This document shows positions 27,009 to 35,183 of a DNA stretch of 64,000 nucleotides, piece by piece. The stretch is from NCBI GenBank assembly GCA_023958095.1, contig JAMLGJ010000016.1, positions 18,890 through 82,889 on the forward strand, written 5' to 3'. The notes beneath the pieces were generated by a model, which saw only the letters and a program-made list of their open reading frames with translations, searched no databases and had not been told where the DNA came from. The position numbers and the translations under genes are program-made. This stretch comes from Microthrixaceae bacterium (GTDB lineage Bacteria > Actinomycetota > Acidimicrobiia > Acidimicrobiales > Microtrichaceae). How positions within the stretch are numbered: position 1 is the first letter of the stretch; the number at the start of each line of letters is the position of its first letter.

Positions 27009-27800
27009 TCACGAGCCGATGTAGGCCTGTGCGAAGCGGACGATCCTGGCATCACCCAGGTGTTGTTGGACCGTCTCCTTGTCACCGAAGAGACCCTGTT
27101 CGGGAAGCACCCTCTCGCCGTACCAGGCGTTGAGCCGACCCTCGACGATCTTGGGGATCGCCTGTTCGGGCTTGCCCTCCTTGATCGTCAGCGACTCGAA
27201 GCCCTCGCGGGCCTTATCCACCAGCTCCGGGGCGATCTCGTCGCGGCTCAGCGCATCGGGCTTCGCGAAGGCGCAGTGCAACGCGATCTCGTGGGCGGCC
27301 TCGTCGTCGGCGCCCTCGATCTCGATGATGACGCCGTTGGTGCCACGACCGTCCTGGTTGTGGGTGTAGGCGTCCAGGCCGTTTCCGGGAGCGGCCTCGA
27401 ACCGCGCCACGGTGCCGACCTCGATGTTCTCCTTCTTGGCGATCTTCACGTCCTCGATCTCGGACTGGAGCTTCGCCACCGCCTCCTCGCCGTCGGCCAG
27501 AACGGCATCGGCGAGCTTCTGCACGAGGCCCACGAAGTCGTCCGCCTTGGCCGAGAAGTCGGTCTCGCTCTTCAGCTCGACCAGTGCCACGGTGTTTCCC
27601 TCGCGGGCCACTGCGATGGCCCCCTGGGAGTTCTCCCGGTCCTCGAGGGTCGCGACCTTCGAGAGGCCCTTCTCGCGCAGGATCTGCGCGGCTCGGTCCC
27701 GGTCGCCCTCGGCCTCGGCAAGGGCCTTCTTGGCGTCCATCATCCCGGCACCGGTGGCGTCGCGCAGCGCCTTGACATCCTTCGCGGTGAACTCTGCCAT
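27009..27800 (-). CDS. tsf: Elongation factor Ts
   Basis: 263 residues. Nucleotide exchange factor for EF-Tu. The N-terminal UBA-like domain has [25 protein letters not shown], followed by [23 protein letters not shown] (the TDF motif that contacts EF-Tu), then the dimerisation region. The ATG shares its first base with the rpsB stop (TGATG), so the two are probably translationally coupled. Standard rpsB-tsf order. Confidence 0.98.
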   Translation of the reverse strand: MAEFTAKDVKALRDATGAGMMDAKKALAEAEGDRDRAAQILREKGLSKVATLEDRENSQGAIAVAREGNTVALVELKSETDFSAKADDFVGLVQKLADAVLADGEEAVAKLQSEIEDVKIAKKENIEVGTVARFEAAPGNGLDAYTHNQDGRGTNGVIIEIEGADDEAAHEIALHCAFAKPDALSRDEIAPELVDKAREGFESLTIKEGKPEQAIPKIVEGRLNAWYGERVLPEQGLFGDKETVQQHLGDARIVRFAQAYIGS

Positions 27801-28810
27801 CAGTTGGACTCCTCGGTCTGCGGGGTCGATCCACCCTCTTCACCGGCACCGGCCTCGGCGGGCGGCGCAGGAGCCGTGGGCGGCTCCGCCGCTTCGACGG
27901 GCTGGTCGGTCGCAGCATCCTCCGCCGCAGGCTGTTCTGCAGCAGCCTGTTCCGCAGCAGGGGCCGTCTGCTCCGCAGCTGCCTTCGCCGCGGCCACGCG
28001 AGCTTCACGTTCGGCCGCCGCTGCAGCCGCCTGCTTGCGGGCCTCGGCCTGGCGCTGCTCGTGGGCCGCCTCCTCCTCGATGGTGCGGGGTCGCTGCTCC
28101 GCCGCCTCGGGGTGCATCTTCGAACGCATCAGGCGGCCTTCAATGACCGCATCGGCGATGACACGGCACATGAGGTCACCGGCTCGGATGGCGTCGTCGT
28201 TACCGGGGATCACGTAGTCGATCACATCCGGATCGCAGTTGGTGTCGACCACCGCAACGACCGAGATCCCGAGCTTGTTGGCCTCGGTGACGGCGATGTC
28301 CTCCTTCTTGGTGTCGAGGATGAACACCGCGTCGGGGAGCCGGTCGAGGTTGCGGATGCCTCCGAGGTTCCGCTCGAGCTTTGCGAGTTCCCTGGAGTGC
28401 AGCAGTGCTTCCTTCTTGGGCATCAGGTCGAACTCACCCGAGGCGCGCATCACCTGGAGGTTCTTCATCTTCGCGACGCGCTTGGAGATCGTCTCGAAGT
28501 TCGTGAGCATCCCACCCAGCCAGCGCTGGTTGATGTAGGGCATGTTGCACTTCTCGGCGTAGCCCTGGATGGAGTCCTGCGCCTGCTTCTTGGTCCCGAT
28601 GAAGAGGATCGTGCCCCCGTCGGCAACCAGGTCGCGCACATAGGTGTATGCGGACTCGATCCCATCGAGGGTCTGGTTCAGGTCGATCAGGTAGATGCCA
28701 CCGCGGTCCCCGTGGATGAACCGCTTCATCTTCGGGTTCCAGCGACGGGTCTGGTGGCCGAAGTGGACTCCGGCCTCCAACAGTTGCTTCATGGTCACTA
28801 CAGCGGCCAC
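27800..28810 (-). CDS. rpsB: 30S ribosomal protein S2 with Ala/Pro-rich C-terminal tail
   Basis: 336 residues. The ribosomal core ends near 255: [61 protein letters not shown] and [19 protein letters not shown]. The last 80 residues are Ala/Glu/Pro-rich low complexity, longer than in E. coli (241 aa) and seen in other high-GC actinobacteria. GTG start at 28810 behind AAGGAG at 6 nt. Head gene of the rpsB-tsf-pyrH-frr series. Confidence 0.97.
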   Translation of the reverse strand: MAAVVTMKQLLEAGVHFGHQTRRWNPKMKRFIHGDRGGIYLIDLNQTLDGIESAYTYVRDLVADGGTILFIGTKKQAQDSIQGYAEKCNMPYINQRWLGGMLTNFETISKRVAKMKNLQVMRASGEFDLMPKKEALLHSRELAKLERNLGGIRNLDRLPDAVFILDTKKEDIAVTEANKLGISVVAVVDTNCDPDVIDYVIPGNDDAIRAGDLMCRVIADAVIEGRLMRSKMHPEAAEQRPRTIEEEAAHEQRQAEARKQAAAAAAEREARVAAAKAAAEQTAPAAEQAAAEQPAAEDAATDQPVEAAEPPTAPAPPAEAGAGEEGGSTPQTEESN

Positions 28811-28926
28811 TACTGGCTCCTTCCCTTCGGTTCGGCGAAACCCGTCCTGCAACACCGGCTGAGCGGCGACCGAAAGGCGCGGACGGGCGGATGATGGTTA
28901 CCGGCCCGTGGTCGGACCGGGAAGCG

Positions 28927-28957
28927 ATTGTAGTCCTGCACGCGTCGGGCACTCCAA
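28927..28957 (-). promoter_or_regulatory. Candidate promoter of rpsB-tsf
   Basis: On the minus strand TTGGAG (28957-28952) and TACAAT (28932-28927) are separated by 19 bp, about 110 nt upstream of the rpsB GTG. The spacing is on the long side. The 202-bp gap between rpsB and the M23 gene has no other good -10. A long leader would suit r-protein autoregulation, which S2 exerts in some bacteria. Confidence 0.35.
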
Positions 28958-29012
28958 GGCACCGAACCGCGGGTCCGGCGTCCTCGATGCGCACCCCTGT
29001 GATCCCGCCGCC

Positions 29013-29630
29013 TCAGTCGGGGACGGGGACGGGAACGAGAATCGCATGCAGGGAGCCTCCCAGGAAGCCCGCGGGGTCGACGTAGTCGCCGTGCCGCCTG
29101 AAACCGAGGTGCAGCCCCGGCATCGCCGCACCCAGCGGGTCACCAGCGGCGATGCCGGCGCCAGGTTCGACCGACACCGACCGGAGACCGGTGACGCTCG
29201 ACAGGAGGCCCGCGCCGTGGTCGATCGTGACCACCCCGCGTCCCGCCACCCGACCTGCGAAGGCGACCACGCCGTCACCTACCGCCACGACGCTCTCACC
29301 GCCCATGGTCGCGTACTCCCAACCCCGGTTGCCCGCTCCCCACTCGGTGTCCGGCGGCCTGAAGGGGTCGCGCACCTCGACCTGCACGGGATCCACCCAG
29401 ACCCGCCCGGTGCCGTCGTCGACCCGGGCCCGATCAGCTGCGGCCCGGAACTCCGGACCCGCAGGCGCTGCAACGTGCCCCTTGCCGGGCGCTGCGGAGG
29501 CCGGATCGGTCGAACAGGGCGCGAGCAGCAACCCGAGTGATGCGAGGAGTGCAATCCGGCGTAACCGCGGGGCGTGCCGGTGGACACCGGGCGCCTTGCC
29601 GGGCGCCTTCATTGCCGAGCGGATCTCCAT
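29013..29630 (-). CDS. Secreted M23 (LytM)-like protein with degenerate zinc site
   Basis: 205 residues. A hydrophobic segment at 26-37 after a basic N-terminus, with Ala-rich cleavage-type sequence near 44-47, suggests a secretion signal. Residues 80-195 align with the LytM peptidase fold: DGVVAFAGRVAGRGVVTIDHGAGL, SVEPGAGIAAGDPLGAA and LHLGFRR. The zinc ligands are altered. The usual H-x-G-x-D is N101-R-G-W-E105, and the usual HLHF is H174-L-G176-F. Catalysis is therefore doubtful, and a regulatory or binding role is more likely (as for EnvC/NlpD-type LytM domains). It lies between whiG and rpsB, where actinobacteria often carry an M23 gene. Confidence 0.8.
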   Translation of the reverse strand: MEIRSAMKAPGKAPGVHRHAPRLRRIALLASLGLLLAPCSTDPASAAPGKGHVAAPAGPEFRAAADRARVDDGTGRVWVDPVQVEVRDPFRPPDTEWGAGNRGWEYATMGGESVVAVGDGVVAFAGRVAGRGVVTIDHGAGLLSSVTGLRSVSVEPGAGIAAGDPLGAAMPGLHLGFRRHGDYVDPAGFLGGSLHAILVPVPVPD

Positions 29631-29823
29631 CTACCCCATTGCTCCCTTCTCTCCCGACGCCCCGCAGCGGTCACTGCGGAGCGCGGCTGGAACTGCCGGG
29701 GTCGCCTCGTCGGCGACGTTGCCGGCTCTCGGCGGCGCTCCCCCGAGTGGAGGAGCCGCCCGGGGGAAGTCCGGTCCCGGCGCAGAGCGCGCCGACCGCA
29801 GGAGCCTTCGGACCGGCGCGGCC

Positions 29824-29918
29824 GTCAGGGTGGCTGGGTGTTCAGCGTGGAGCTGTGTTCAGGGTGGAGCTGTGTTCAGGGTGGAGCTGTGTTCAGGGTG
29901 GAGCTGTGTTCAGGGTGG
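29824..29918. repeat. 17-bp tandem repeat at the 3' end of the WhiG-like sigma gene
   Basis: Unit TTCAGGGTGGAGCTGTG on the plus strand: 29841-29857 (one mismatch), 29858-29874, 29875-29891 and 29892-29908 (identical). A diverged copy precedes it at 29824-29840 and a partial copy follows at 29909-29918. The last part covers the sigma gene's stop codon (29910-29912). On the coding strand each unit carries CCACCCTGA, the same sequence that ends the gene, so the array seems to have grown from its 3' end. The remaining gap to the M23 gene (29631-29823) is GC-rich with no gene. Confidence 0.9.
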
Positions 29919-30734
29919 TGGGATTCGTTCTGCTGCCTGGAGCCTGCTGCGGAGGTGGAGTATCGCCTTGGTGTGTATCTGGCACACCCGCGACTCGGTC
30001 ACACCCAGTACCTGGCCAACCTCTGAGAGCGTCATCGACTCGTAGTAGTAGAGCGTGAGCACCAGCTTCTCGCGCTCCTGGAGGCCGTTGATCGCCTGGC
30101 CCAGCAACTGGCGGGTCTCGGCGACCTCGAACGCCCCCATCGGACCGTGCACCGAGGTGTCGGCGATCGTGTCGCCGAGGGTCACCGACTCGCCCTTCTC
30201 ACCCGGCACGGCGAGGATCTCGTCCAGGGCTGCCAGGCCCACCTGGGCGATCTGGTTCAGGGCGGTCTGGAGTTGGTCGTCGGACCATTCGAGTTCGGCC
30301 GCCAGCTCGGCGTCGGTCACCGGTCGATGATGCTCCGCCTCCAGCTTGGCGATCGCCTTCTCGATCTGGCGGAGCTTCGAACGCACCGAGCGCGGAACCC
30401 AGTCGATCGAGCGCAGTTCGTCGAGGATCGCTCCCTTGATCCGGCTGATGGCATAGGTCTCGAACTTGTAGCCGCGCTCGGGTTCGAACTTGTCGATCGC
30501 GTCGATGAGTCCGAACATCCCGTAGCTGACCAGGTCGGCCTGCTCGACATTCGGCGGGAGACCGACCGCGACCCGGCCGGCGACGTACTTCACGAGCGGG
30601 GAGAAGTGCACGATGAGCGCCTCGCGTGCCCGACCCGAAGCGCTCGACTTGTACTCCTCCCAGAGCGCGGCGAGTTCGTCGGAGGTGTCCCCCGGGCGTT
30701 GCCTCGTTCTCTCCTGCGCGGCGGAACGGGTCAC
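29910..30734 (-). CDS. whiG: Sigma factor of the FliA/WhiG family (sigma-28 type)
   Basis: 274 residues. Region 2 has LVSYGMFGLIDAIDKFEPERGYKFETYAISRIKGAILDELR, the hallmark of FliA/WhiG sigmas. Next come DWVPRSVRSKLRQIEKA and region 3. Region 4 has LVLTLYYYESMTLSEVGQVLGVTESRVCQIHTKAI. The GTG start at 30734 overlaps the xerC stop by 4 bp. Its position with xerC-dprA-comM and near rpsB matches Streptomyces whiG, so I use that symbol. Family members govern either motility or spore differentiation, and the window has no flagellar or sporulation gene to decide which. Confidence 0.9.
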   Translation of the reverse strand: MTRSAAQERTRQRPGDTSDELAALWEEYKSSASGRAREALIVHFSPLVKYVAGRVAVGLPPNVEQADLVSYGMFGLIDAIDKFEPERGYKFETYAISRIKGAILDELRSIDWVPRSVRSKLRQIEKAIAKLEAEHHRPVTDAELAAELEWSDDQLQTALNQIAQVGLAALDEILAVPGEKGESVTLGDTIADTSVHGPMGAFEVAETRQLLGQAINGLQEREKLVLTLYYYESMTLSEVGQVLGVTESRVCQIHTKAILHLRSRLQAAERIPPP

Positions 30735-31633
30735 TTCGCCCTCGGATGGCTCGACTCGTACTCCGAGCGCAGTCGTTCCCTGCTCACGTGTGTGTAGATC
30801 TGCGTCGTGGCGAGGTCTGAATGCCCCAGGAGTTCCTGCACCACACGTAGATCGGCACCTCCGTCGAGAAGATGAGTTGCGAAGCTGTGACGTAGTGCGT
30901 GGGGATGCGTGGGCACCGGGGAGCGCCTGTCGAGGATCCTGCGCACGTCCCGCGGAGTCAGTGGATTGCCCCGCTGGTTCCTGAACAGCACGTCGGCGGG
31001 GTTGCCCGCCCCTCGCTGGCGGTCGCGGGCCCCGGCCAACCACTCGCCGAGCAGCTCGATCGCCGGGCGTGACAGGGGCACCACACGCTGCTTGTCGCCC
31101 TTCCCCCAGACGGTCATCCGCCCCCTCGCCAGGTCGACGTCGCGGGCACTGGCGCCACACAGTTCCGACACCCTCAGACCCGAGCCGTACAGGAGCTCGA
31201 GGATCGTGCGGTCGCGCAGGTCCCTGGCCGGATCCTCGCCGCCGGGGTGCCCCGGGGTGTCCACAGGGTCCTCCAACACCTGGTGCAGCTCGTCGTTGCT
31301 CAGCACCCGTGGCAGGCGGGAGCCACCGCGGGGGGCCTGCAAGGCTGCGGAAGGATCGCCCTCGCACAGCCCGTTGCGCTGGGCCCAACGGAAGTAGCGC
31401 CGCAGCGACGCAGCCGTGCGAGCCATCGTCCGCTGTGCGCGCCCCATCGTCTGCAGGAACGCCAGGTAGCGGCGCAGCGTCCGCAGGTCCACATCGGAGG
31501 GCGCTCGTTGGCCTGCGCGCCCGGCCCACTCGGCGAACTGCGACACATCCCGCACATAGGCCTCCACCGAGGACGGCGCGAGTTCGAGCGAGTCCTCGAA
31601 CTGACTGATTTCCCACGACTCGGCTGTGCCCAC
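30731..31633 (-). CDS. xerC: Tyrosine recombinase XerC
   Basis: 300 residues. Resolves chromosome dimers at dif with XerD. N-terminal SAM-like core-binding domain (SQFEDSLELAPSSVEAYVRDVSQFAEW); catalytic domain with Arg in GSGLRVSELCG, Lys in GKGDKQRVVPL, HALRHSFATHLL, LLGHSDLATTQIYTHV (nucleophile Tyr). GTG start at 31633 with GGAG 5 nt upstream; a longer frame to 31738 has no family sequence. The stop overlaps whiG by 4 bp. In actinobacteria this chromosomal position is usual for XerC rather than a phage integrase. Confidence 0.93.
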   Translation of the reverse strand: MGTAESWEISQFEDSLELAPSSVEAYVRDVSQFAEWAGRAGQRAPSDVDLRTLRRYLAFLQTMGRAQRTMARTAASLRRYFRWAQRNGLCEGDPSAALQAPRGGSRLPRVLSNDELHQVLEDPVDTPGHPGGEDPARDLRDRTILELLYGSGLRVSELCGASARDVDLARGRMTVWGKGDKQRVVPLSRPAIELLGEWLAGARDRQRGAGNPADVLFRNQRGNPLTPRDVRRILDRRSPVPTHPHALRHSFATHLLDGGADLRVVQELLGHSDLATTQIYTHVSRERLRSEYESSHPRAK

Positions 31634-31831
31634 GAACGCTCCATGCTCCCCCGGGGTCCCGTCGCCGACGGGGCCACCCGATCCCGGGTACCGTCTCTCC
31701 GGGCGGGGTACCCGGAAGGGCCGTCGCCACCCTACCAACTACCTTTCGCGCGTGCAGGACCACTCTGTGTGGTCGGACGGTGGGGCCGGCGGTGATGTGC
31801 GGGGGCCCAGCTCGGGCGCGTGGTCGAACCG

Positions 31832-33058
31832 TCATCGGAGGCGAACCCACCCGGATTCACAGGCCAGCAGTCCTGCCGCCTGCATCTCGACGAGCAACGC
31901 CGACAACCTCGACACCTCCAGGGAGCACTTCCGGGCGACCGCGTCGAGGCACAACGGCCCGTCGCAGAGCGCGTCGAGCACCGCGGCCTGGAGCGGATCG
32001 TGTGCCACGACCCCCGACTGGGGCGCGGGGCCCGCCCCGGTGGGGAAGCCGAGCAGTTCCAGTGCCTCGATCACGTCGTGCGCGCCGGTGCAGATCCCCG
32101 CACCGTCGCGGATCAGGTCGTGACAGCCCGTCGCACCCCGCCGGCCCACGGCACCGGGCACCGCCATGACCACGCGATCTCGCACCAGTGCCTCTTCGAC
32201 GGTCGACATGGATCCTCCCCGCGACGCCGACTCGACGACCACGACCACGTCGGCCAGCGCTGCGATGAGGCGGTTCCGCACCGGGTACCTCCACGGGGCC
32301 GAGGCGACTCCGGGGGGAACCTCGCTCAACAGGGCGCCGCACCCGGCGACCGACCGCGCCAGTGCACGGTTGCGCGACGGACAGGGCCGGTCGTGACCCG
32401 CGCCCAGCACCCCCAGGTGGACGACTCCCGGCGCGGCTGAGGGACCGGCACCGAGGGCCCCGGCATGTGCGGCGGCATCGATGCCGAGAGCGAGCCCCGA
32501 CACGATGCCCACCCCGGCTGCTGCGAGTTCGCGTCCGAGCCGGCGCGCAACGCCGAGCCCGTACTCCGATGCCCTGCGCGTCCCCACGATCGCCACGGCT
32601 GGCCCGCCGATCGCGGGTCCACCGGAGCGCCCGTCACCCCCTTCGGTCCCACCGAGGCAGCCTCGGGCAGAACCCGAGACGAACAGCACCCCCGGAGGGT
32701 CCGGGTCCTCGCTCAGACGGCGCGGCAGATGCGGCGCAGCCAACGCGTCGACACCGCACCGGCTCAGGCGCTCGCTCATCAGCGCGGGCAGCTCGGGAAC
32801 CGACGCGGCCGACTCGCACCAGCTCCGGAGCACCGCAGCGGGAAACAGCGTCCGCCCCTCCCCCGACACGGGCCAGGATCCATGCCGGAGCGCCGTACCG
32901 GTGGACAGTTCGTGCCACGCCCGGTCGGGGCACATCGCCCCGAGCAGTGCCCGCAGGCGCCCGGGCCCCATCGCGTCGAGCGATGCGAGTGCTGCGAGAC
33001 ACCCCTGGAGTCCCCGTCCCGGGGGCGTGCCCCAGGGAGTGTCGCCAACGGCGCTCAC
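31832..33058 (-). CDS. dprA: DNA-processing protein DprA
   Basis: 408 residues. Loads RecA onto incoming single-stranded DNA during transformation. The Rossmann-like DprA core is clear: AIVGTRRASEYG, IVSGLALGIDAAAHAGAL, FPPSRN-like PCPSRNRALARSVAG and ESASRGGSMSTVEEAL. The C-terminal 60 residues read as a winged helix. The N-terminal 150 residues resemble the helical SAM-like extension. GTG start at 33058 overlaps the comM stop by 4 bp. dprA and comM are widely conserved, also in species not known to be competent. Confidence 0.93.
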   Translation of the reverse strand: MSAVGDTPWGTPPGRGLQGCLAALASLDAMGPGRLRALLGAMCPDRAWHELSTGTALRHGSWPVSGEGRTLFPAAVLRSWCESAASVPELPALMSERLSRCGVDALAAPHLPRRLSEDPDPPGVLFVSGSARGCLGGTEGGDGRSGGPAIGGPAVAIVGTRRASEYGLGVARRLGRELAAAGVGIVSGLALGIDAAAHAGALGAGPSAAPGVVHLGVLGAGHDRPCPSRNRALARSVAGCGALLSEVPPGVASAPWRYPVRNRLIAALADVVVVVESASRGGSMSTVEEALVRDRVVMAVPGAVGRRGATGCHDLIRDGAGICTGAHDVIEALELLGFPTGAGPAPQSGVVAHDPLQAAVLDALCDGPLCLDAVARKCSLEVSRLSALLVEMQAAGLLACESGWVRLR

Positions 33059-34557
33059 GATCCGACCACCGCCGCGGTGTCGCCGCCCCGGAGGAGCAAT
33101 GCCTGCTCGATCAAGGGACGCCCCAACGGCGGGCCGGCTCCCTGCAGGTCGGCGATGGTCAGGGCGAGCGCACGCGACCGGTCGGCGCCGCGCATCGTGA
33201 TGCAACCGGCGCGGAGTTGTTCCCTCAGGAGGTCCTCGGCCTCCCCGGTCAGGGGCGCCGCACGCCGCAGTTCCTCCCCGGCCAGGTCACGGTTGACCGT
33301 GACGCCCCTCTCGGCGGCAGCGCGCCGCGCAGCAGCGACACGCCCCGCGACCTCCGCGCTGGATTCTCCGGGCGGGCCCCGGAACACCGTGTCCGCGTCG
33401 GGCGCGGACACCCCGAGGCGGATGTCGAAGCGGTCCATCAGAGGCCCGCTGAGGCGACGCCGGTAGCGGGCCAGCTGTGCTTCGGAACAGCCACAGGGAC
33501 CGAATCCGAACTGGCCGCAGGGACAGGGGTTGCTCGCGGCCACGAGCAGCACCCGGGCGGGAAGCTCGACCGAGATCGCAGCGCGCGAGACCCGGATCAC
33601 ACCGGACTCGAGGGGCTGTCGGAGTGCGTCGAGCACCGACGCGGGGAACTCGCCCAGTTCGTCGAGGAAGAGCACCCCGCCACTGGCCAGGCTCACCTCA
33701 CCGGGACGAAGTGTGCTCGAACCACCGCCGACCATGGCAACCATCGATGCGGTGTGGTGCGGGGCACGCAGGGGTGGGCGGCGGATGAGGCCGCCGGCCC
33801 CGGGGAGGCACCCGGCCGCGGAGTGAACCGCAGTGACCGCGAGCGCCTGGGGGTCATCCAGGCGCGGCAGGACTCCGGGCAGACGTCGCGCGAGCATCGT
33901 CTTGCCGGCACCGGGTGGACCGCTCATGAGTAGGTGGTGGCCACCCGCAGCCGCCACCTCCAGCGCCGACCGTGCCAGGGGTTGGCCCCGCACATCGGCC
34001 AGGTCGGGTATCGCTGCGTCCTCCCGTGGATCCGCCATGGGGACCGCAGGAGCCCAGTCGCCCTCGCCCCGTACGGCATCGACGACCTCCCTCAGCGCCG
34101 AGGCTCCGCGTGCACCCTCGCGGCACAGCCGCGCCTCGGCGATCGAGGGTGCGGGTACCACCGGTGTCCCCGTGCACGCAGCTGCCAGGGGGAGCATCCC
34201 GACCAGGGGGCGAAGTGCACCGTCGAGCCCGAGTTCACCCAGGAACGAGAGACCCTCCAGTGCGGCGACGGGGATCTCGCCCTCGGCCGCCAGCAGGCCG
34301 ATCGCGATCGCGAGGTCCAGCCCCGCACCCACCTTGCGCATGTCGGTCGGCGCGAGGTTGACCGTGGTGCGCCGGGCGGGCCAGGAGAACCCGGAGCTCA
34401 ACAGGGCCGAACGCACCCGGTCCCGGGACTCGCGACAGGATGCATCCGGAAGCCCCACCACCGTGTAGCCGGGAAGCCCGTTGCTGGTGTGCACCTCCAC
34501 CCTCACGGGATGGCCACGCACCCCGAGCAGCGTTGCGGAACCGACGGTTGCCAACAC
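33055..34557 (-). CDS. comM: ComM / YifB-type Mg-chelatase-like AAA+ ATPase
   Basis: 500 residues. The N-terminal ChlI-like domain starts VLATVGSATLLGVRGHPVRVEV and has LPGYTVVGLPDASCRES. Walker A is GPPGAGKTMLARRLPG, Walker B is VLFLDELGEFP, and a cysteine-rich CPCGQFGFGPCGCSE segment is present as usual. ComM helicases extend branch migration in natural transformation. GTG start at 34557 behind GGGAGGAG; the frame is open further but not homologous. The first gene of the comM-dprA-xerC-whiG unit, with 4-bp overlaps at each junction but one (dprA to xerC, 198 bp). Confidence 0.95.
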   Translation of the reverse strand: MLATVGSATLLGVRGHPVRVEVHTSNGLPGYTVVGLPDASCRESRDRVRSALLSSGFSWPARRTTVNLAPTDMRKVGAGLDLAIAIGLLAAEGEIPVAALEGLSFLGELGLDGALRPLVGMLPLAAACTGTPVVPAPSIAEARLCREGARGASALREVVDAVRGEGDWAPAVPMADPREDAAIPDLADVRGQPLARSALEVAAAGGHHLLMSGPPGAGKTMLARRLPGVLPRLDDPQALAVTAVHSAAGCLPGAGGLIRRPPLRAPHHTASMVAMVGGGSSTLRPGEVSLASGGVLFLDELGEFPASVLDALRQPLESGVIRVSRAAISVELPARVLLVAASNPCPCGQFGFGPCGCSEAQLARYRRRLSGPLMDRFDIRLGVSAPDADTVFRGPPGESSAEVAGRVAAARRAAAERGVTVNRDLAGEELRRAAPLTGEAEDLLREQLRAGCITMRGADRSRALALTIADLQGAGPPLGRPLIEQALLLRGGDTAAVVGS

Positions 34558-34782
34558 GATTGCTCCTCCCGGACTCTCTCCCCTCCCGGCCCTGGCGGCC
34601 GGCGAGACGGGTTGGCGGGCGGACCATCGGGTCCGGGAGGCAGCTCGACGCTGCACGGCAGGTGTGCCCGTGGCCCACGAGCGGTGCGGGGCCAGGAGCT
34701 GTGGCCAACCTACAGCAGGTGTGTGACAACGCAGTTCCGGGCCGCGTGGCCCGGTGTGGCTCCGGTGCCCGATACTGGGGCG

Positions 34783-34893
34783 ATGGGATTCAACCCGCAC
34801 CGCCAGCACCGCCGCTCGGCGGTGGACATCATCATCGTGGCCGGCGCCCTCATCGCGACCGCCGCCGTCACGCTCTGGGCACTACTGGGCTAG
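34783..34893 (+). CDS. 36-residue single-span membrane protein
   Basis: Reads MGFNPHRQHRRSAVDI, then a hydrophobic stretch to the C-terminus (IIIVAGALIATAAVTLWALLG). Basic residues before the helix predict an inside N-terminus. A GATACT hexamer (34771-34776) lies 6 bp before the ATG, so the mRNA could be leaderless. The downstream gene starts 8 bp after its stop, which supports translation. The function is unknown. Confidence 0.55.
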   Translation: MGFNPHRQHRRSAVDIIIVAGALIATAAVTLWALLG

Positions 34894-34901
34894 GTGCCGG
34901 C

Positions 34902-35120
34902 ATGCCCCGCTTCCTCGATCACACCGCCACCGCCGAGTGCGAGGTGCGCCGGATCCAGCCGTACCAGGCACTCAAGTCCTACCTGTGCCCCGGCTGCAAC
35001 CGCGACATCCCCGCCGGCACCGGCCACATCGTCGCGGTCCCATTGGACGCGCCCGACCTGAGGCGCCACTGGCACCGCGGCTGTTGGCAGCACAGGATGC
35101 GGCGCGCCCCCAGGGAGTGA
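34902..35120 (+). CDS. 72-residue putative zinc-ribbon protein
   Basis: Small basic protein with a possible metal site: CPGC at 29-32 (SYLCPGCNRDIPAG) and H58-x2-C61 (HWHRGCW), with further histidines nearby. The pattern CPGC...G-T-GH-IVAVP...RRHWHRGCW is like a family of small actinobacterial proteins often annotated only as ATP/GTP-binding or hypothetical (recalled, not searched). I see no nucleotide-binding motif. It lies 8 bp after the 36-residue gene and is probably cotranscribed with it. Confidence 0.75.
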   Translation: MPRFLDHTATAECEVRRIQPYQALKSYLCPGCNRDIPAGTGHIVAVPLDAPDLRRHWHRGCWQHRMRRAPRE

Positions 35121-35183
35121 CACCCGCCGCCGGTTTCGGTATCGCAGCCGTGGGCGGGAACGCGACGGCCGGGGCCCGCGCGG

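Noticed and set aside
29807..29920. CRISPR array at the 17-bp repeats
   Set aside because: Direct repeats are contiguous with no spacers, and no cas gene is present.
30731..31633. XerC-like gene as a phage integrase
   Set aside because: The position in the conserved comM-dprA-xerC-whiG cluster and the standard length fit chromosomal XerC; no phage genes or att-like duplication near the tRNA.
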